Assembly: GCA_016703265.1 (NCBI GenBank)
Contig: JADJCK010000003.1
Span: forward strand, 248,001-312,000
Source of the DNA: a bacterium
GTDB lineage: Bacteria; Krumholzibacteriota; Krumholzibacteriia; LZORAL124-64-63
Reading direction: 5' to 3'
DNA: 64,000 nt
A model generated the notes under the pieces. The model had not been told where the DNA came from. It saw only the letters and a program-made list of their open reading frames with translations, and searched no databases. Made by a program: the position numbers and the translations under genes. Within the stretch, counting starts at the first letter, position 1. Each line of letters starts with the position of its first letter. Positions 50,429 to 60,200 of the stretch are shown piece after piece.

Positions 50429-53398
50429 TCACCTGCCCACCGGCCCGAGATACCTGTCCAGCCACTGCAATGACTCGCGGATCATCTCGGTGCGCGGCAC
50501 CGAATGCCCGCCGGGGAACACCAGCCGCTTCTTGTCCGCGGCCGGCGTGCCGAGCAGGTCGAACAGCGGCTTCTGCGAGGTTTCGGACGGGAAGAAGAAG
50601 TCGAGCTCGCCGTTCAGGATCAGGGTCGGCTGCTTCACGCGGCCCACGTAGTTGATCTGGTCGACCTCCGGCAGCGCGCGCTGGAAGCCGAGGCCGGCTA
50701 CATAAAGGATGTTCGCCGTGATGCGCGGCTCCACGGCCGGCATGATGGCGCCCAGGCCACCGCCCCAGCTCAGTCCGTAGTAGGCCAGTCGTCCGGTATC
50801 GAGATCCGCGCGCGTCTCGGCATAGTCGATCGACCGGGCCAGGTCCTTGCCCCACATGACCACGTAGTCCTTGTAGGCGGTCGTCTCCGAGGCGTAGTCC
50901 GAAGTCAGCTCGCCGCCGCGCTCGAAGGTCCCCTTGAAGACCGGCCACAGGACGGCGCGCCCGTTCTTCACCACGAAGTCGAGCCGGCCCAGCTCCACCG
51001 ACTCGCTGGAGCGCGTGCTGATGGCGCCGGAACCGGGGAAGAAGGCCACGACCTGGTAGGGTGGCGTGCCCTGCGCCGGCAGGAACAGGTAAACCATCAT
51101 GCGCTCGCCGCCGTAGGCCGCGGCGAACGTGATCTTCTGGCGCATGCCTGTCGAGACCTGCTTCTCTTCCTCGATCCGGGCGTCGAGCGGGGTCTTGTCG
51201 TAGGCGAACTGGCGCAGGTACTGCGCAAAGACCTCGTCGGAAACCGGTTTCTCGGCGTAGAAATCGCGCGAAGGCCGGTCGACCACGCGTTCCAGCGCGG
51301 CCAGGTTCGGCTCGTCTTCCAGCAGGCGGATGCAGCGGAAGCCGTTCGTGGCCGAGCGATCGAACGGCGGCTGCGCGTAGGCGTCGACGAAGGCGTACTC
51401 GGGGTCGTTCCAGCCGCCACCCAGGATGAAATGACCCAGGCCATCGCCGCTGGCGTTCCAGACCCATTCGCGCGCGTTGCCCGCGAGGTCCGTCACCCCG
51501 TAACGGTTCTCGCTGCGCGTCGTGCCGACGGGGACCACGTGGTCACCGGCCAGGTTGGCCAGCGGTGCGATGCGGGCGCTGCCGACCGTGAAGGCGACCC
51601 GGTTCCAGTGGAAGATGGTGGGCAGGCGCTTGCCCGCCCACTCGGCGTAGGCAGCGGCTTCATACCAGCTCACGCCGGTGACGGGGTCATCGCCATGGCC
51701 ATCGGGAAAGGCGCCCACTTCCCAGGTCGCGGGCCCCGGTTGGCCGGTGCGGTCGGTGAAGCGCGCCATGGCCTCGTCCGCGGCGAGCGTGCGCCTGCCG
51801 TCGACGAACGGCAGTCGCCAGAACTTCGCATCGCGGTAGCCGCCCGCGTCGACGAACTGCTGGTACTGGCGGTTCGTCACTTCGTGACGATCCATCGTGA
51901 AGGCGCCCATCGGCTCCGGCTTCAGGTGGTCCAGGCCGGGCAGGTAGAGTTCGAAGGAACCGCCGGGCACCCACGCCTCGTCCTCCGCCACCGAACCGGC
52001 CGGCTGGAAACCGTAGTGCACGGCATTGCCGACGAAGGGGGAATTCCAGAGGACGTCGGAGATCGGCTGCTGGCCGGCCAGCGTCAACTGGACCCGCGTG
52101 AACCCGCGCGGGAAACTGTAGTCCGTCAACGGCGTCGTCCCGAGCTCGACAGGCTCGGCGTCGGGTTCATCGTAGTAGCGCGCAAGCACGGTGGCGCCCG
52201 GCGGGTCGGAGGTGATCGTGATTTCGCGCATGAATTTCGGCCGCAGGCGCTCGAAGAGGGGATCGCCCGGCGCGGCCGCCTCGATGCGCCGGCCCAGCAC
52301 GTAGGCGTCCCAGCTCTCGCGTCCCTCTTCAAGGCCCTGGATGCTGTCGACGATCCGTTCGAGCTCGGGCAATCCCTCGTTGCGGACCCAGCGCCCCTGC
52401 GCCGACTGCCGGTACCACCAGCCGCCCAGCACGGCGACCGCCACTACGACCAGCGCTCCGGCAAACAGCCATCGGCGCGGCGAGGACCGCTGCCGCAACG
52501 GAGCCGGCCCCGAAGCGGAACCGAGCGTGCCCTGCAGCGCGCGCAGGTCGTCGCGCAACCCGGCAGCATCGGCATAGCGCGCCTCGGGCTTCTTCTCCAG
52601 GCAACGTCCGATGATCCGCTCGAGCGGCGCGGGCGCCGCCGGTTGCAGCCGGGAGATGGGCGCCGGCGTGTCGCGCAGGATCGACGACAGCACCGAGACG
52701 CTGTTGTCGCCCTGGAAGGGACGGCGCCCGGTGGCCATCTCGTACAGCACGATGCCCAGCGAGAAGACGTCCGACCGCGGGTCCACCGCCTTGCCCTGCG
52801 CCTGCTCGGGCGACATGTAGGCGACGGTGCCGACCAGGCTGCCCTGGCGCGTCACCGAGGCCCCGGCGACCATGGTCGGCGCCTCGGGCTCGGCCATGAT
52901 CGCCCCCGGCCGGGCCAGGCCGAAGTCCAGGACCTTGGGCCGGCCGTCCTGGTCGATCATGATGTTGTCCGGCTTGAGGTCGCGGTGGACGATGTTCTGC
53001 CGGTGGGCCGCGGCCAGGGCGTCGGCGATCGCCGCCGCCAGCTCCACCACGCGGCCGGGAGCCAGTCCCTGGGCGATCTCCTGCGTCAGCGACCGCCCGC
53101 GGATCAGCTCCATGGCCAGAAAGCGCAGCGCACGGCCCGACCCGGTCGCGGACGGCACCTCGTGCAGGCCGTAGACCGCGGCGATGTTCGGGTGGTTCAG
53201 CGACGCCAGCAGCTTCGCTTCACGCTCGAAGCGGGCCAGCCGTTCGGGGTCCGCGGCGAACGCCTCGGGCAGGATCTTGATCGCCACCTCGCGGTCCAGC
53301 GTGGTGTCGACCGCCTTCCAGACCACGCCCATGCCGCCTTCGCCGATGCGCTCGGCCAGGCGGTAATGCAGCAGCAACTGACCTGACTCGTGACTCAC
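50429..53398 (-). CDS. Ser/Thr kinase - PEGA - SUMF1 - alpha/beta-hydrolase fusion
   Basis: A 989-residue protein from GTG 53398, 6 bases after GGGAGG. Residues about 12-290 are an active-looking kinase: GEGGMGVVW, K41, HRDLKPDN with D140, DFG at 158-160 and GTVAYMSPEQ. A membrane helix near 315-335 separates it from the outside parts: a PEGA-like segment (TITSDPPGATVLARYY, about 395-460), a SUMF1/FGE-like domain (about 490-720, MDRHEVTNRQYQQFVDAGGY, GVSWYEAAAYAEWAGKRLP and GNAREWVW) and a hydrolase with the nucleophile S877 in YGLSWGGGLG, NGELDFFFP and a late GGHSVP His. It probably signals across the membrane. The SUMF1 part lacks evident copper-site cysteines, so it may be binding-only. 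Such fusions occur in some Acidobacteria-like groups. Confidence 0.9.
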   Translation of the reverse strand: MSHESGQLLLHYRLAERIGEGGMGVVWKAVDTTLDREVAIKILPEAFAADPERLARFEREAKLLASLNHPNIAAVYGLHEVPSATGSGRALRFLAMELIRGRSLTQEIAQGLAPGRVVELAAAIADALAAAHRQNIVHRDLKPDNIMIDQDGRPKVLDFGLARPGAIMAEPEAPTMVAGASVTRQGSLVGTVAYMSPEQAQGKAVDPRSDVFSLGIVLYEMATGRRPFQGDNSVSVLSSILRDTPAPISRLQPAAPAPLERIIGRCLEKKPEARYADAAGLRDDLRALQGTLGSASGPAPLRQRSSPRRWLFAGALVVVAVAVLGGWWYRQSAQGRWVRNEGLPELERIVDSIQGLEEGRESWDAYVLGRRIEAAAPGDPLFERLRPKFMREITITSDPPGATVLARYYDEPDAEPVELGTTPLTDYSFPRGFTRVQLTLAGQQPISDVLWNSPFVGNAVHYGFQPAGSVAEDEAWVPGGSFELYLPGLDHLKPEPMGAFTMDRHEVTNRQYQQFVDAGGYRDAKFWRLPFVDGRRTLAADEAMARFTDRTGQPGPATWEVGAFPDGHGDDPVTGVSWYEAAAYAEWAGKRLPTIFHWNRVAFTVGSARIAPLANLAGDHVVPVGTTRSENRYGVTDLAGNAREWVWNASGDGLGHFILGGGWNDPEYAFVDAYAQPPFDRSATNGFRCIRLLEDEPNLAALERVVDRPSRDFYAEKPVSDEVFAQYLRQFAYDKTPLDARIEEEKQVSTGMRQKITFAAAYGGERMMVYLFLPAQGTPPYQVVAFFPGSGAISTRSSESVELGRLDFVVKNGRAVLWPVFKGTFERGGELTSDYASETTAYKDYVVMWGKDLARSIDYAETRADLDTGRLAYYGLSWGGGLGAIMPAVEPRITANILYVAGLGFQRALPEVDQINYVGRVKQPTLILNGELDFFFPSETSQKPLFDLLGTPAADKKRLVFPGGHSVPRTEMIRESLQWLDRYLGPVGR

Positions 53399-53474
53399 CC
53401 GGCACCTCCCGATGGCCTTCATGATAATGGCAATCTATCTCAATTGACAGCGAATTACCGACAACCCCGGTGGG

Positions 53475-53504
53475 TTGCAAATCCCCGCGCCAAGCCACTA
53501 CGTT
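53475..53504 (+). promoter_or_regulatory. Candidate serC promoter
   Basis: TTGCAA (53475-53480) and TACGTT (53499-53504) are 18 bases apart; the predicted leader to ATG 53552 is about 40 bases. The -35 region is part of TTGCAAAT, an octamer also found before three other genes in the window. A consensus TTGACA at 53444 has no matching -10 box. Confidence 0.5.
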
Positions 53505-53551
53505 GCCGTTGTTCCGGACCTGCACCGGTTCCCAGCCAGGGAGTTCACGCC

Positions 53552-54719
53552 ATGGAAAAGCCCGCACGCAAGCCACTGTGCCCCAATTTCTCGTCCGGTC
53601 CCTGCGCGAAGCGGCCGGGCTGGACCGTCGATGTGCTGAAGGACGCACTGGTCGGTCGTTCCCATCGCTCGAAGGAAGGCAAGGCGCGGCTGCAGGAGTG
53701 CTCCGACCGCATGAAGAAGATGCTCGAGCTGCCCGACGACTACCGCATCGGCATCGTCGCCGGCTCGGACACGGGCGCGGTCGAACTGGCGATGTGGACG
53801 ATGCTCGGGCCGCGTCCGGTCGACATCTTCGGCTGGGAGTCGTTCGGCAAGGGCTGGATGACCGACGCCGTCAAGTTCCTGAAGCTGCCGCAGGTGAACG
53901 AGTACAAGGCCGACTACGGGAAACTGCCCGACCTGCGCCTGGCCGACCGCACGCACGACATCATCTTCACGCTCAACGGCACCACGTCGGGCGTGAAAGT
54001 TCCGAACTTCGACTGGATCGCCGCCGACCGCGAGGGCATCACCATCTGCGACGCGACCTCCGGCGTTTACGCGATGCCGATGGACTTCACGAAGCTCGAC
54101 GTCGTCACCTTCTCGTGGCAGAAGGTGCTGGGCGGCGAGGCCGCGCACGGCGTCATCATTCTGTCGCCGCGCGCCGTGGCCCGCATGCAGGAGAACGAGC
54201 CGAAGGTGCCCTGGCCGCTGCCTAAGACCTTCCGCCTGGCCGCCGAGGGCAAGCTGAAGCCCGGCGAACTGGAGTACAGCACGGTCAACACACCTTCGAT
54301 GCTCTGCGTCGAGGACGCGATCGACGCCCTGAAGTGGGCCGAATCGATCGGCGGCCTGCAGGGCCTGTACAAGCGCTCGAACGCCAACCTCGCCGCCTTC
54401 GAGAAGTGGGTGGAGAAGACGGACTGGATCGACTTCCTGGGCCGAGTCGAAGGAGATCCGGTCGAACACGTCGGTCTGCTTCAAGGTGAAGGCCGACTGG
54501 TTCCTGAAGCTGGCCGACGACGAGAAGGCCGCCGCAGCGAAGAAGATCTCCGCGCTGCTGGACAAGGAAGGCGTGGCAAAGGACATCAATGCCTACGCCA
54601 AGGCGCCGGTCGGCTTCCGCGTCTGGTGCGGCGCCACCGTCGAGTCGTCCGACATCGAGGCGCTGACCGCGTGGCTGGACTGGGCCCACGCGACCGTGGC
54701 CGCCGAGTACAAGAAGTAG
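53552..54719 (+). pseudogene. serC: Phosphoserine aminotransferase with a one-base frameshift
   Basis: ATG 53552 follows AGGGAG by 8 bases. The first ~296 codons encode a SerC of the Methanosarcina/alphaproteobacterial type: PNFSSGPCAKRPGW, DTGAVELAMWTML, CDATSGVYAMPMDF and SWQKVLGG with the PLP lysine. At the GGG run 54439-54441 one extra G breaks the frame. Dropping one base restores FLAESKEIRSNTSVCF and continues to the TAG at 54717-54719, giving a normal 388-residue enzyme. As written, the reading frame instead runs on through serA without a stop. A sequencing or assembly error, a real mutation or slippage are all possible. SerC makes phosphoserine; serA is directly downstream, so function is expected. 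Confidence 0.85.
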
Positions 54720-54745
54720 TCCGCAAATCGCCGGGAGGCTCCGAG

Positions 54746-55699
54746 ATGTTCAAGGTCCTGATCGCCGACAAGGCGGACAAGCTGTGCGAGACGGTGCTCC
54801 GCGACAAGGGCCTCGAGCCCGTCGTGAAGACCGGCATGACCCCGGCCGAACTGAAGGCCTGCATCGGCGAATACGATGCCATCATCGTGCGCTCGGCCAC
54901 CACGCTCACGCGTGAACTGGTCGAGGCCGCGACCAACCTGAAGGCCGTGGCCCGCGCCGGCTCGGGCGTCGACAACATCGACGTGCCGGCCTGTTCCGAG
55001 AAGGGCGTGCTCGTGATGAACACGCCGTTCGGCAACACGGTCTCGACCGGCGAGCACGCCGTGGCGATGATGATGGCCCTGGCGCGCCACATCCCGCAGG
55101 CCCATGCCTCGACGCACGCGGGCAAGTGGGAGAAGAAGAAGTTCGAGGGCGTCGAGCTGACCGGCAAGACGCTCGGCGTGATCGGTTGCGGCAACATCGG
55201 CGCCGTGGTGGCCGATCGCGGCCTGGGCCTGAAGATGATCGTCATCGCCTTCGACCCGGTGCTCACGCCCGCGCGCGCGAAGGAGATCGGCGTCAAGCAG
55301 GTCACCCTCGACGAACTGTACGCCGCTGCGGACTTCATCACCTACCACGTGGCGATGAACCCGGCCACCAAGGGCATGCTCAACGCCGAGGCCATCGCGA
55401 AGATGAAGAAGGGCGTGCGCATCATCAACTGCGCGCGCGGCGGCATCATGGTCGAAGCCGACGTCAAGGCCGGCCTGGACAGCGGCCACATCGCCGGCCT
55501 GGCCTGCGACGTGTACGTGACCGAGCCGGCCACCGAGCACATGTTCTTCGGCATGGAGAACGTGGTGGCGACGCCGCATATCGCCGCCTCCACCAAGGAC
55601 GCCCAGGTGACGGTGGCGCGGCAGGCTGCCGAGCAGATCGCCGACTACCTGCTCAACAAGATCAGGAAGCACGCCGTCAACGGGGACAAGGTGGCCTGA
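54746..55699 (+). CDS. serA: D-3-phosphoglycerate dehydrogenase
   Basis: A 317-residue D-2-hydroxyacid dehydrogenase starting at ATG 54746, 7 bases after GGGAGG. It has the catalytic-domain segments IVRSATTLTRELVE and RAGSGVDNIDV, the NAD-binding GVIGCGNIGAVVADRGL near 150, the Arg in INCARGGIM, and the final ATPHIAASTKDAQ with the active-site His. It lacks a C-terminal ACT domain, so serine feedback inhibition of the usual kind is unlikely. It makes 3-phosphohydroxypyruvate, the substrate of the SerC encoded just upstream. The serC-serA-DUF1015 order is common in diverse anaerobes and FCB bacteria. Confidence 0.95.
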   Translation: MFKVLIADKADKLCETVLRDKGLEPVVKTGMTPAELKACIGEYDAIIVRSATTLTRELVEAATNLKAVARAGSGVDNIDVPACSEKGVLVMNTPFGNTVSTGEHAVAMMMALARHIPQAHASTHAGKWEKKKFEGVELTGKTLGVIGCGNIGAVVADRGLGLKMIVIAFDPVLTPARAKEIGVKQVTLDELYAAADFITYHVAMNPATKGMLNAEAIAKMKKGVRIINCARGGIMVEADVKAGLDSGHIAGLACDVYVTEPATEHMFFGMENVVATPHIAASTKDAQVTVARQAAEQIADYLLNKIRKHAVNGDKVA

Positions 55700-55701
55700 G
55701 C

Positions 55702-56958
55702 ATGAAGAAACTGCCCCTGTTCACGCCCATCCGCGGCATCAGGCCTGCGCCCGGCAAGGCGCAGGATGTCATTGCGCCGCCGTACGACGTTCTCGACAGC
55801 GAGGAGGCGCGCGCGCTGGCTCAGGGCAAGCCGCTCAGCTTCCTGCACGTCTCCAAGGCGGAAATCGACCTGCCGCCCGGCACCGACGTGCACGCGCCGG
55901 CGGTGTACGAGAAGGCGGCGGCGAACTTCCGCCGGATGCTCGATGACGGCGTGCTCGTCCAGGACAGCAAGCCGTGCTTCTACGTCTACCGCCTGCAGAT
56001 GGGCGACCACGTGCAGACGGGACTGGTGGTCGGCGCCAGCGTCGACGACTACGATGCCGGCCGCATCCGTCGCCACGAGTTCACGCGGCCGGTGAAGGAA
56101 GACGACCGCGTCAACCAGATCAAGTACGTGCGGGCGCAGACGGGCCCCGGCCTCATCGCCTACAAGCAGATCCCGGCTGCCGACGCCGTGATCCGCAGGG
56201 TGGCCGCCGGGCAGCCGGCGTTCACGGCCACCGGGCAGGGCGGCGTGCTGCACACGCTGTGGGTCGTGGACGGCGACGCCGACATCAAGGCGCTGGTCGA
56301 GGCCTTCGACACGGCGGAGACGGTGTACATCGCCGACGGCCATCACCGCAGCGCCGCGGCCAGCCGCGTCAAGAAGCTGATGGTGGAGGAGCGCGGCGCC
56401 GCGCATACCGGCACCGAGCCCTACAACACCTACCTGGCGGTGGCCTACCCCGTCGACGAGATGAAGATCTGGGACTACAACCGCGTGGTGAAGGACCTGA
56501 ACGGGCTGACGCCGGAGGCCTTCCTGGCGAAGGTCGGCGAGTGCTTCAGCGTCGAGAAGGTCGGCGGCCAGGCCAGGCCGGCGGCGCGTCGCGAGTTCGG
56601 GCTCTACCTGGGCGGGCAGTGGTACCGGCTCAAGCCGACCGTGCCCACCCCCACGCGCGAGCAGGACCCGGTCGGGGCGCTGGATGTCAGCGTGCTGTCG
56701 GACCTGGTGCTCGACCGCATCCTCGGCATCAAGGACCTGCGCAAGAGCGATCGCGTGGATTTCGTCGGCGGCATCCGCGGGCTGGGCGAACTGGAAAAGC
56801 GCGTCGACTCCGGCGAGATGGCGGCCGGGTTCGCGCTGTTCGCCACGTCGCTCGACGACCTGACCGCCGTGGCGGACACCAACCAGGTGATGCCGCCGAA
56901 GTCGACCTGGTTCGAGCCGAAGCTGGCCGACGGGGTGGTTTCGAACCCGTTGCTCTAG
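55702..56958 (+). CDS. DUF1015 protein of the serine operon
   Basis: A 418-residue DUF1015 family protein. Landmarks are IAPPYDVLDSEEARALA near the start, FYVYRLQMG, VVGASVDDYDAGRIRRHEFTR, ADGHHRSAAASRV near residue 215 and NPLL at the end. The family is uncharacterised biochemically but is repeatedly found next to serA and serC, as here: it starts 2 bases after the serA stop. A role in serine or one-carbon metabolism is therefore likely, though no activity is shown by the sequence. A strong terminator ends the operon 25 bases after its stop codon. Confidence 0.93.
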   Translation: MKKLPLFTPIRGIRPAPGKAQDVIAPPYDVLDSEEARALAQGKPLSFLHVSKAEIDLPPGTDVHAPAVYEKAAANFRRMLDDGVLVQDSKPCFYVYRLQMGDHVQTGLVVGASVDDYDAGRIRRHEFTRPVKEDDRVNQIKYVRAQTGPGLIAYKQIPAADAVIRRVAAGQPAFTATGQGGVLHTLWVVDGDADIKALVEAFDTAETVYIADGHHRSAAASRVKKLMVEERGAAHTGTEPYNTYLAVAYPVDEMKIWDYNRVVKDLNGLTPEAFLAKVGECFSVEKVGGQARPAARREFGLYLGGQWYRLKPTVPTPTREQDPVGALDVSVLSDLVLDRILGIKDLRKSDRVDFVGGIRGLGELEKRVDSGEMAAGFALFATSLDDLTAVADTNQVMPPKSTWFEPKLADGVVSNPLL

Positions 56959-56983
56959 GCCGAGCCCTGCGGGAACGGTGACA

Positions 56984-57019
56984 GGGAGGCGCCCGACGGT
57001 CCGGCGCCTCCCTTTGCTT
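56984..57019 (+). terminator. Rho-independent terminator of the serC-serA-DUF1015 operon
   Basis: GGGAGGCGCC (56984-56993) pairs perfectly with GGCGCCTCCC (57003-57012) around a 9-base loop, followed by TTTGCTT. Confidence 0.85.
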
Positions 57020-57078
57020 CCCGGAACGGCCCCAATCGCCGCCGCCAGGGCCGCAACTCCCGCCGGGCCCGATATTTG

Positions 57079-57109
57079 CGAAAAATGATCGTTTTTGTGT
57101 GATTTTTCG
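57079..57109 (+). promoter_or_regulatory. AT-rich dyad upstream of the FG-GAP gene
   Basis: CGAAAAAT (57079-57086) and ATTTTTCG (57102-57109) form an 8-base inverted repeat with a 15-base spacer in a sharply AT-rich patch. TTGCGA (57076-57081) with GTGATT 17 bases on is a weak promoter fit inside the same dyad. It is probably the control site of the secreted FG-GAP gene that starts at 57267. Confidence 0.45.
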
Positions 57110-57266
57110 GGCCAGCCCGCCCCATTCCCTGCGTGTCAGACCACCTGCCCATCGTCCTTCGGCCCGTTTCATCCGTCCCGGCGCACCAGGTCCACCGGTG
57201 TGCGGCAGCCCCGGGGCCGTAGGGCAACCAAGTCACGCCGCCCCTTTCGGCGGCAGGAGGAACCGC

Positions 57267-60200
57267 ATGCAACGCCACTTTGCACCCGCCCTGCGGCGGA
57301 TGGCTGTCCTTTCCGCCGGTCTGCTGGCAATCCTGGCCGTCGCCTCCGGGCCGGTCGCGATGGCCGCCCCGGCCGCCGAGTCCCCCGCCGACAAGGCACT
57401 GGCCACGGTCCCGGCCTGGGAGTTCGAGAGCAACAACGCCTCGGCCGCCGCCGGCACGGCCGCAGTCACGCTCGGCGACGTCAACGGCGACGGCTTCAGC
57501 GACGTCGCGGTCGGCGCCCCCAACTTCGACGGGCCCGGCCAGAACCAGACGAACGGCGGCGCGGTCTTCGTCTTCTTCGGCCGCGCCACCGGCCCGGCCC
57601 TCGCCCCGGACCAGAGCTTCTTCTCGGATCGCGGCAGCTTCGGCGAGACCGTGGCGCCGGCGGGCGACGTCAACGGCGACGGCTACCACGACATGCTCGT
57701 GGGGGCGCCGCGCTCGGGTGACGGCCGCGCCTACGTCTACCTCGGCTCGGCGGGCGGCCTGCAGGCCAGCCCCGTCTGGCAGTACCTGCACAACGACGGC
57801 AATGCGGCCGCTTCCTATTTCGGCAGCAGCCTGGCCACGGCCGGCGACATCAATGCCGACGGCTACGATGACATCATCATCGGCGCCTGGAACAACAACG
57901 GCGGCCAGGGCGCCGCCTTCGTCTGGCTGGGCAACTCCGGCGGCGTCAACGCGGGCGCGCAGTGGAGCACCGGCGGCAGCGCGGGTTGGCTGGTCGGTGC
58001 CGCGGTTGCCGGCGCCGGCGACGTCAACGGAGACGGCAATGCCGACTTCCTTGTCGGCCGCCCGGGTGCCTCCGGCACCACGCCGCAGGGCGCAGCCTGG
58101 TACGGCGACGTCGTCGTCTTCCACGGCACGGCCGCAGGCACCGGCGTCGCGACCACCTACCTGCAGGGCGCGCAGGCCGGCGCCTCGCACGGCGCGGCCA
58201 CGGCCGGCGTCGGCGACGTCAATGGTGACGGGTTCGCCGATGTCGCGGTCGGTTCACCGGCCTGGGACTGGCCCGGCGCCGTGGATGCGGGCCGCGCCCT
58301 TGTCTTCGCTGGCTCGGCCGGCGGCGTGGGCACGACGGCCATCTGGGAGGAATGGGGAATCGCCGCCGGCGCGCGCTTCGGCGCGACGGTGGCACCGGCC
58401 GGCGACGTCAACGGCGACGGCCTGGCCGACGCCGCTGCGGGCGCACCGGGCAACGTCACCTCGACTGCCGCAGCCAACCGCTACGCGGTGGTCGTCGAGG
58501 GCTCGCGCACGGGCATCGGCGCGATGCTCATCAAGTGGAGCAGCACGCGCAACGATGCGACCGGCTTCGCCTGGGCGGTGGCCACCGCCGGCGACGTCAA
58601 CGGCGACGGGTTCAGCGACCTGATCGTCGGCTCGCCGGGATTCAGCAACGGCCAGTCGGCCGAAGGCCGCGCCGAGATCTTCCTCGGGCAGGGTGCCGGG
58701 CCGTACGCCCTGTACGCCGAGCAGTACACCTATGCCGAGGAGAGCACCTACTTCGGCTGGCAGACCACGACCGTGGGCGACGTCAACGGTGACGGCTACA
58801 GTGATGTCGCCGTCAGCGGGCCCGGCATCGACTTCAACACGACCGACGACGGTCTGCTCCAGCTGCGCACCGGCTCGCCCACAGGCCTGCAGCCGGCCGG
58901 GCAATGGGCGGGCGAGGAGGCCGGCGGCAGCTTCGGCGGATCCGTCGCCGCAGCCGGTGACGTGAACGGCGACGGCTACGACGACATGATCGTCGGCGCC
59001 GTGCTGACCAACGGCTCGGGCCGCGCGTATTGCTGGTACGGCAGTGACTCCGGCCCGTCCTTCGGGGCTGCCGACTGGGCCGTTTCGCAGGGCACGAACG
59101 GCGCCTGGTTCGGCGCCAGTGTCGCCGGCGCCGGCGACGTCAACCTCGACGGGTACGCCGATGTGATCGTCGGGGCGCCCTTCGACGAGAACGACCAGGC
59201 CAACGAGGGCCGGGCCTACCTGTTCCTCGGCTCGGCGTCGGGGCTGTCGACATCGCCGGCCTGGATCGTCGAAGGCAACCAGGTCGACGCGAACCTCGGC
59301 ATCTCCGTGGCAGGCGCCGGTGATGTCAATGGTGACCGCTTCAGCGACGTTGTCATCGGCATCGACCACTGGACGGCGAACTTCGGCATCTTCTGGCTGA
59401 CGAACTGCGGGCGCGTCCAGGTCTTCCATGGCCAGAGACAGGGCGGCCTGGCCGCCGCCGCCGCCACGACCATCGACGGCTCGAACAGCTTCATGCAGTT
59501 CGGCTCGATGGTGGCCCCGGCCGGCGACATCGACGGCGACGGCTTCGCCGACGTCATCGTTGCCGCACGCTATGCCGACCTTGGCTACGCCGACGAGGGC
59601 CAGGTGGCTGTCTACCGCGGCAGCAACGGCGGACTGCAGACGGCCGTGCACTGGAGCGTGCGGGGCGCCCAGAACTTCGCCAATTTCGGCTCGGCGGTGG
59701 CCGGTGCCGGTGACGTCAACGGCGATGGCCTCAGCGACATCATCGTCGGCGCCAATTTCATGGATACGAACAACCTGCAGGACAACGGCGAGGCCCGGGT
59801 CTATGCAGGCCCGCTGACAGGCCTGTCCGGCATCCTGCCGCTGTGGTCCTACCGCGGCCAGCAGAGCCTGGAGAACCTCGGCAACTCGGTGGGCTCGGGC
59901 GGCGACATCAACGGCGACGGCTTCGCCGATGTGCTGACCGGGTCACCGGGCTGGACCGACTCGTTCTGGGGCCAGGGACGCATGCTCGTGTTCTACGGCA
60001 ACGACCGCTCCGACCCGGCGAACACGCTTTCCTGGAAGGCGCAGCAGCGCCGCGGCGACGACAGCGCGCCGCTCGGACTGCTGGCCGATGCCGGCCTGCC
60101 CCCGACCATGCGCCTGCGGGCCGAGGGCTCGACGGCTTCCGGCGGTGGCGACGTGCGCCTGGAATGGGAACTGAAGCAGCACACCCAGATCCTTGACGGC

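Noticed and set aside
53444..53449. A consensus TTGACA as promoter for serC or the kinase gene.
   Set aside because: No -10 box lies 16-18 bases away on its strand, and the serC promoter further down fits better.
53552..55699. A single open frame covering serC and serA, apparently a bifunctional fusion.
   Set aside because: The SerC part ends abruptly in non-SerC sequence after a GGG run, while the correct C-terminal half is in the next frame with its own stop; serA has its own ribosome-binding site and start.
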